From positions 1-6,426 of the forward strand of contig JAUWHT010000195.1 in assembly GCA_030605745.1 (NCBI GenBank): a stretch of 6,426 nucleotides of DNA. Reading direction: 5' to 3'. This DNA comes from Pirellulales bacterium (GTDB lineage Bacteria > Planctomycetota > Planctomycetia > Pirellulales > Thermoguttaceae). Of this stretch, positions 1-4,140 are shown piece after piece; the stretch's first letter is position 1, and every line of letters starts with the position of its first letter. The translations under genes were made by a program, and so were the position numbers. Under the pieces are notes generated by a model, which saw only the letters and a list, made by a program, of their open reading frames with translations, was not told the DNA's origin and did not search any database.

Positions 1-250
1 AGTGTGGTGAACAAGTACTGTACAAGATGCGCGCACGGCGCGCAGAAGTTACAACGATAGACTCTAACCCAATCAAACAACTACTCTACTTAGCCGTTAC
101 ACCAACCTGCGGAAAATCGGGCAAGCCCGGCCGCTACACGGATTGGACGCGGACCAACCAACGGCCGGCAAAACTGGAAAGTGCTGGCGTGACCCCGTAA
201 GATCATGGTAATATGGAACTTATCAGTCCGCGTCCGCGTAAGGGAATCTA
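1..250. other. Upstream leader without a supported gene
   Basis: The stretch is AT-richer than the coding DNA to its right. One forward frame is open from position 3 to the TAA at 198-200 (65 codons, with an internal ATG at 27). Its codon third positions lack the strong G/C bias of the genes here and I recognise no family, so it is probably non-coding, though the tail of a gene lying to the left cannot be excluded. Small inverted repeats are present: TGCGCG/CGCGCA at 28-33 and 39-44, CGGGC/GCCCG at 118-122 and 125-129, and CCGGCCG/CGGCCGG at 127-133 and 162-168. The promoter of the CHAT gene should lie here. TAATAT at 209-214 could be a -10, but I see no matching -35. Confidence 0.4.
240..245 (+). 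promoter_or_regulatory. Ribosome binding site of the CHAT gene
   Basis: AAGGGA lies five bases before the GTG at 251. An in-frame TAA sits at 239-241, so no longer start is possible. The next in-frame starts (GTG at 275 and 296) would remove the basic end of the signal peptide. Together these favour GTG 251 as the start. Confidence 0.5.
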
Positions 251-3200
251 GTGTCGCGTCTACTGCAAAGAACTGTGCGTTTTTTTCGTGCGGCGGTGCT
301 CGTTTTGGCTTACGGGCTATCGCCTTGCTCGGCCCATGCCCAGAACGAGCGGATCGTTCCTTCGCTGGGCTATCACGCGGCGTTTTCCGCCTTCTACGAC
401 GGCGAGTACAAAGATGCCCTGGACGAGTTCCGCGAGGCGGGCCGCGGGGCGATCAAGACGCCCCAATCGCGATGGATCGACTCGATCTGCTACGAGACTA
501 TGTGCGGCGAGTGCTACTACCACATGGGCCACCTGAGCAAGGCGCTGGACCACTATACGGCGGCCTTGCAGCTTTACGCGGCGTTTTCCGACTGGATGAT
601 CCGGGTGAAGTTTCCGCCGGCGATCCGACCGTCGTCGGCCCAGGTGCGGATTCCCTGGGGGGCCAGTTCACGCCGGGCACGGCGGGGGCATTATCCCGCG
701 CGGATGCTCATCAGCCAGGGACGCATCGACCACAACAACGTGGTCAAGCACGGCGGCGTCATACAGCAGGCCGTCCTGTATCCGATCCAGGTGCAGGAGA
801 TCATCCGCTGCACGACGCTGGCCATCAGGCGGCGTACGACTCTGCTGGGGCCGGCCTGCCGGCACGATCCGCTGACCGCCCGGTTGGTTGCCGCACTGTC
901 GCGGCGTCCGGGGGTGCCGAACCACTGGTCCGAGTCCTGGATCGACGTCCAGCTTGGTCTGGCACTGGCGGCCGGCGGGAGGGAGGGGCAGGCGGTCGGC
1001 CACTTGCAGCGCGCCGTGTTGGCCGCCGGCGAGTTCGACCACCCGATGACCAGTATCGCACTGTTTGAACTCGGCCGGCTGGCGCTGCGTCGTGGCGACT
1101 ACCCGGCCGCGGCAAAATTCTTCGAGGAGGCCGCCTACGCAGCGGTCGCGTATCCCGACGGCGGCGTTCTGGAAGAGGCGTTCCGCTACGGGGCGGTGAC
1201 GCACTTGCTGACCAACCGCAAGGGAGTATATCCCCCGCTGGCTGCGGCTATCCGCTGGGCCAAGGTGAAGGACCTCCGCCAGTTGCGGACTTCGCTGTTG
1301 CTCTCGGCGGCGGAGAACCTCGCCGTGCTCGGTCAGACTAGCCGGTCGGCCGCAATGTTGGACGAGGCCCGACTGTGCATCGGCCGGCGGCAGATGGGCG
1401 CCGGCCGGATCGGCGCCCGGCTCCGCTTCCTAAGCGCGCTTTGCCTGTTCCAGCAGAAGAAGATTCCCGAGGGAGAGGCGGCCCTGAGTACGGCCATCAG
1501 TTACATGCGGCAGGGCTCGCACTGGTTGTTCCACATCGCGCTGGCCGACGGCCTGTATGCCGGCGGCGCCCTCAGTCCGCGCGTGGCGATGGACCTTTAC
1601 ACGCACGTGCTGCGCGACCCGAAGGCAACCGACTGGGCCTTCGATCCGATGGAGTCGTTGGCAGTATTGGTGACCCCGCATCCGCTGCCGATCGAGCACT
1701 GGTTCGAGGTGGCGCTGAAGCGGAAGGCCCACGAGAAGGCGCTGGAGATTGCCGACCGTGCCCGGCGGCATCGTTTCTTCACTTCGCTGGCGTTTGGCGG
1801 GCGGTTGCAGTCGCTGCGATGGATCATGGAGGGTCCGGTCGAAGTGCTCGATCAGCAGGCCAAGCTGGGCCGCCAGGATCTGCTGGCCCGGTACCCGGCC
1901 TACGACCAGTTAGCTCAGCAGAGCCGGGCAATCCGCGCGCGGCTGGAAGCGATGCCGCTGGTGGCCGGCGACGCCGAGACGCTTCGCCGGCAGGGCGGCG
2001 AGTTGGCCCAACTGGCGGCCGTCAGTCTCGGCCAGGAGGCCATTTTGCGCGAGATGGCCGTGCGGCGGGAATCGGCACCGCTGGTCTTCCCGCCCATGCG
2101 CAAGACCCTGGACATCCAGAAGTCGCTGCCGGACGGTCACGCCGTGTTGGCCTTCTTCGCCACCAGCCGGCACTTGTATGGGTTCCTGCTGAACAACAAG
2201 AAATACACGTATTGGCAAGTCGGCTCTCCGGCCGTGTTGTCCAAACAGATAGTCAAGCTGCTGCGCGAGATGGGCCATTACCAGTCGAACCACCAATTGG
2301 CCCTGAAGGACCTCGCGGACAACGGGTGGAAACAGTCGGCCCAGCAGGTGTTGGACCTGATACTGAAAGGCTCTCGGGCCGATTTCTCGCAGAAGTTCGA
2401 CGAACTGGTGATCGTGCCCGACGGACTGCTGTGGTACGTGCCATTCGAGGCCTTGCAGGTAAAAGTGGACGGGCAGTTGCAGCCGCTGATTGCCCGCTTC
2501 CGCATCCGCTACGTGCCGACCGCTTCGCTGGCCACCTCGACCGGACGCGGGCGGAAGCCGACGGGCAATACGGCGGTGGTAACCGGACGGCTTTTCCCGC
2601 GCGACGACGATTCAGTGGCCCGGGCCGCCTTCGAGCAGCTTGCCGGCGTGCTGCCCGGGGCCGTGGCGCTTAAGTCGCCCGCGCCGGCACCCTCGGCCAT
2701 CTACGGCTCGACGTTCGATCGGCTGATCGTGCTGGACGACATCAACCTATCCGACGGTCTGCCGTACGGTTGGGCACCGGTGCCCATCGATCGCAGCAAG
2801 CCGGGCAATTCGCTTAGCGATTGGCTCTGGCTGCCCTGGGGTGGCCCCGACGAGATCATCCTGCCTGGCTACCATACGGCAGCCGAGAACTCGCTCAAAC
2901 AGGTCAACCGGATGACGGCCGGCAGCGAGGTGTTCTTGTCGGTCTGCGGGCTGATGTCCAGCGGCGCCCGCACCTTGCTGCTGAGTCGCTGGCGGACCGG
3001 CGGCCAGACCAGCTTCGACCTGGTCCGCGAGTTCGTCCAGGAATTGCCCCATACCACGGCGTCCGACGCCTGGCAGCGGGCCGTGCTGCTCGTGGCCGGC
3101 TCGCGACTGAACCTCGAGGCGGAGCCGCGGATAAAACGCGTCGCCACCGACGAGGCGCCCAAAGCAAGCCACCCGTTCTTCTGGGCCGGTTACATGCTGA

Positions 3201-3268
3201 TCGATTCAGGCACCGCCCCGAAAAAACCCGAACCCCAGCCGGATGAACCGGTGTTGAACGTCAAGTAG
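251..3268 (+). CDS. Exported TPR-CHAT protein, CHAT site apparently degenerate
   Basis: A 1005-residue protein starting at GTG. Residues 1-30 form a Sec signal peptide: Arg-rich start, hydrophobic stretch A14-L23, and an AHA cleavage site before Q31, so the product should leave the cytoplasm. TPR-like helix pairs lie at about 39-67, 80-109, 230-255 and 268-298, with another at about 496-516. The CHAT domain spans about 630-985, shown by LVIVPDGLLWYVPFEAL, SSGARTLLLSRW (903-914) and HPFFWAGYMLID near the end. CHAT domains are caspase/separase-like proteases. In my alignment the usual His-Gly region reads LIVLDDI (825-831) and the usual LSACxTG reads LPGYHTA (871-877), putting Tyr874 where Cys is expected. 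H875 and C899 are close by but fit poorly as a dyad. A Pro-rich tail ends the protein at tandem TAG TGA stops. The role is unknown; protein binding or scaffolding is an inference. The gene is convergent with the Uma2 gene. Confidence 0.88.
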   Translation: MSRLLQRTVRFFRAAVLVLAYGLSPCSAHAQNERIVPSLGYHAAFSAFYDGEYKDALDEFREAGRGAIKTPQSRWIDSICYETMCGECYYHMGHLSKALDHYTAALQLYAAFSDWMIRVKFPPAIRPSSAQVRIPWGASSRRARRGHYPARMLISQGRIDHNNVVKHGGVIQQAVLYPIQVQEIIRCTTLAIRRRTTLLGPACRHDPLTARLVAALSRRPGVPNHWSESWIDVQLGLALAAGGREGQAVGHLQRAVLAAGEFDHPMTSIALFELGRLALRRGDYPAAAKFFEEAAYAAVAYPDGGVLEEAFRYGAVTHLLTNRKGVYPPLAAAIRWAKVKDLRQLRTSLLLSAAENLAVLGQTSRSAAMLDEARLCIGRRQMGAGRIGARLRFLSALCLFQQKKIPEGEAALSTAISYMRQGSHWLFHIALADGLYAGGALSPRVAMDLYTHVLRDPKATDWAFDPMESLAVLVTPHPLPIEHWFEVALKRKAHEKALEIADRARRHRFFTSLAFGGRLQSLRWIMEGPVEVLDQQAKLGRQDLLARYPAYDQLAQQSRAIRARLEAMPLVAGDAETLRRQGGELAQLAAVSLGQEAILREMAVRRESAPLVFPPMRKTLDIQKSLPDGHAVLAFFATSRHLYGFLLNNKKYTYWQVGSPAVLSKQIVKLLREMGHYQSNHQLALKDLADNGWKQSAQQVLDLILKGSRADFSQKFDELVIVPDGLLWYVPFEALQVKVDGQLQPLIARFRIRYVPTASLATSTGRGRKPTGNTAVVTGRLFPRDDDSVARAAFEQLAGVLPGAVALKSPAPAPSAIYGSTFDRLIVLDDINLSDGLPYGWAPVPIDRSKPGNSLSDWLWLPWGGPDEIILPGYHTAAENSLKQVNRMTAGSEVFLSVCGLMSSGARTLLLSRWRTGGQTSFDLVREFVQELPHTTASDAWQRAVLLVAGSRLNLEAEPRIKRVATDEAPKASHPFFWAGYMLIDSGTAPKKPEPQPDEPVLNVK

Positions 3269-3271
3269 TGA

Positions 3272-3352
3272 CATAAAGCCGCGACCGGTGGTCGCGCCAA
3301 TTCCGGTGGTCGCCCAACTACGCGGGGCGCGACCACCGGTCGCGGCTTTATG
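3272..3352. repeat. 27-bp perfect inverted repeat between convergent genes
   Basis: Arms at 3272-3298 and 3326-3352 are exact reverse complements around a 27-base spacer. Each arm is itself a small palindrome, CGCGACC/GGTCGCG around three bases (3280-3296 and 3328-3344). The motif GGTGGTC occurs at 3287 and 3305, and its complement GACCACC at 3331 and 3364. The element begins three bases after the CHAT stop codon. Its position suits a two-way terminator, but no T tract follows on either strand, so a dispersed palindromic repeat of REP or MITE type is as likely. Confidence 0.75.
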
Positions 3353-3391
3353 CGAAGGGGCACGACCACCACAAAGCGGCTTTACGCGAAG
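3331..3391. repeat. Imperfect direct repeat reaching into the Uma2 3' end
   Basis: GCGGCTTTATGCGAAG at 3342-3357 recurs as GCGGCTTTACGCGAAG at 3376-3391, matching at 15 of 16 bases. Each copy is preceded by GACCACC (3331 and 3364). The second copy contains the TAA stop and the last codons of the Uma2 gene on the minus strand, so the repeat overlaps coding sequence. It shares its core with the inverted repeat next to it. Confidence 0.65.
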
Positions 3392-3927
3392 ATCTCCGCC
3401 ACCGGCAGGCAGAACCCCGGGACGATCTGGCCGCCGATCAGCTCGTCCGACATGCCGAGCGTCGCCGTTTGGTGCCGGTCGTCGTACACCGAGACCGTTT
3501 GATTGGCCGGATCGATCAGCCACACGGCGCGGCAGCCGGCGCCGAGCCAGTCTTGCACCTTGGCCAGCACGTCGCCCGCACGGTCGCTGGGCGAAAGCAC
3601 CTCGACGGCCAGGTCCGGTGCGCCCTGAAAGAAACCGCGCGTCGGCCTGGGTGGAACTCGCTCCGCGCGAACGAACCCCACGTCCGGCGCGCGGACCGTG
3701 TCCGGGTCGTGACCGATCCGGAAGCCGGTTTCCGCACCGGTTACCCTACCCAGGGCCTTTTCTCTAACAAATCTCCCGAGAGGAGCGCTGATAGCCGTGA
3801 TAATACAACCATGCTCGAACCCGGCAGGCGACATCATAACCAATTCTCCCTGAATCAATTCACAACGTCCGAGCCCTGCCGTCCGGAGCAATTCCTCAGC
3901 AGTCATGATTTCTTGTACTGTGGACAT
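3382..3927 (-). CDS. Uma2-family (DUF820) putative endonuclease
   Basis: A full-length 181-residue Uma2-family protein. The family has a PD-(D/E)XK nuclease-like fold and is abundant in cyanobacteria and planctomycetes; its biological role is largely unsettled. Family marks in order are MTAEELL (8-14), ELIQGELVMMSPAG (23-36), the acidic APDVGFV with D82, VEVLSPSD with E109, a following Lys at K123, AVWLIDP (134-140) and the C-terminal IVPGFCLPVAEIF. D82, E109 and K123 are the likely metal and catalytic residues, so the site looks intact. The chosen start is the ATG at 3927, which gives the usual short lead before MTAEELL. No Shine-Dalgarno site precedes it, and ATG 3906 (M8) is the alternative. 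The gene is convergent with the CHAT gene and divergent from uvrA, hence transcribed alone. It could be a mobile-element relic or an orphan nuclease; nothing next to it suggests a partner. Confidence 0.85.
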   Translation of the reverse strand: MSTVQEIMTAEELLRTAGLGRCELIQGELVMMSPAGFEHGCIITAISAPLGRFVREKALGRVTGAETGFRIGHDPDTVRAPDVGFVRAERVPPRPTRGFFQGAPDLAVEVLSPSDRAGDVLAKVQDWLGAGCRAVWLIDPANQTVSVYDDRHQTATLGMSDELIGGQIVPGFCLPVAEIFA

Positions 3928-3933
3928 AAGTTA

Positions 3934-3962
3934 AGGATATCATCCGCACGACTGCTTGACAA
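3934..3962 (-). promoter_or_regulatory. Candidate promoter of the Uma2 gene
   Basis: Read on the minus strand, TTGTCA (3962-3957, 5 of 6 to the -35 consensus) is followed after exactly 17 bases by TATCCT (3939-3934, 4 of 6 to the -10 consensus). Transcription would start at about 3926-3928, on or beside the A of the ATG at 3927, which predicts a leaderless or nearly leaderless mRNA. That agrees with the missing Shine-Dalgarno site. This is inferred from consensus matching only. Confidence 0.4.
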
Positions 3963-4029
3963 TAGCCGTCCGCGCGACGCTCGCGGGGATAGGCCCGCGG
4001 GACGTTGTCCCCCGGCTCCCCGGCTATTG
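3960..4029. repeat. Structured palindromic element in the divergent intergenic region
   Basis: A 9-bp outer stem, CAATAGCCG (3960-3968) with CGGCTATTG (4021-4029), encloses two inner hairpins: CCGCG/CGCGG (3970-3974 and 3982-3986) and GGGAC/GTCCC around a GTT loop (3999-4003 and 4007-4011). The result is a compact cloverleaf-like 70-base unit. No open frame or tRNA signature fits it. It may be a mobile palindromic repeat, or a structured leader or operator. Its left end overlaps the -35 candidate of the Uma2 gene. Confidence 0.5.
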
Positions 4030-4044
4030 GCGAGTGTCGATCGC

Positions 4045-4073
4045 TTGCCACAATTTTCCAATCGTGATACATT
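4045..4073 (+). promoter_or_regulatory. Candidate promoter of uvrA
   Basis: TTGCCA (4045-4050, 5 of 6 to the -35 consensus) and TACATT (4068-4073, 4 of 6 to the -10 consensus) are separated by 17 bases. Transcription would begin near 4080, giving a leader of about 36 bases before ATG 4116. No convincing LexA-type operator is visible, so SOS control is not supported here. Confidence 0.4.
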
Positions 4074-4076
4074 AAA

Positions 4077-4140
4077 GGGTTTCCGAATCGCTTAATCCGC
4101 CCAACTGTGTGCGCGATGAATCGGAAACCTTCGGAAACCC
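4077..4140 (+). promoter_or_regulatory. Inverted repeat flanking the uvrA start codon
   Basis: GGGTTTCCGAA (4077-4087) is the exact complement of TTCGGAAACCC (4130-4140). A second copy of the right-hand core, TCGGAAACC at 4121-4129, could pair with the same left arm. The ATG at 4116 would lie in the loop. No Shine-Dalgarno site precedes this ATG, so folding could influence initiation. The pairing is seen; the regulatory role is inferred. If transcription starts at about 4080, the first few bases of the left arm are not transcribed. Confidence 0.35.

Noticed and set aside
12..26. CAAGTACTGTACAAG as a possible SOS operator
   Set aside because: Only GTAC-T-GTAC is symmetric. It does not fit the CTGT-N8-ACAG or GAAC-N4-GTTC LexA patterns, and it lies far from uvrA.
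205..1068. A 287-codon forward frame starting just before the CHAT gene
   Set aside because: It overlaps the CHAT frame, has Arg/Gly/Pro-rich low-information sequence and no recognisable domain. The GTG 251 frame has a ribosome binding site and a signal peptide.
1375..2673. A 432-codon forward open frame inside the CHAT gene
   Set aside because: It is in another frame of a gene with a signal peptide, TPR repeats and clear CHAT motifs. Its translation is rich in Arg, Gly, Ala and Pro, as expected from a shifted reading of GC-rich codons.
3272..3352. The inverted repeat as a CRISPR fragment or a classical Rho-independent terminator
   Set aside because: There are no regularly spaced direct repeats with unique spacers, and no T tract follows the stem on either strand.
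3956..3961. Consensus TTGACA on the plus strand as a uvrA -35
   Set aside because: At the required spacing the sequence is GC-rich with no -10. The same bases work better as TTGTCA on the minus strand for the Uma2 gene.
3288..4095. Forward open frames (3288-3767 and 3469-4095) across the Uma2 gene
   Set aside because: They are antisense to a complete Uma2 coding sequence and run through repeats. No domain is visible.
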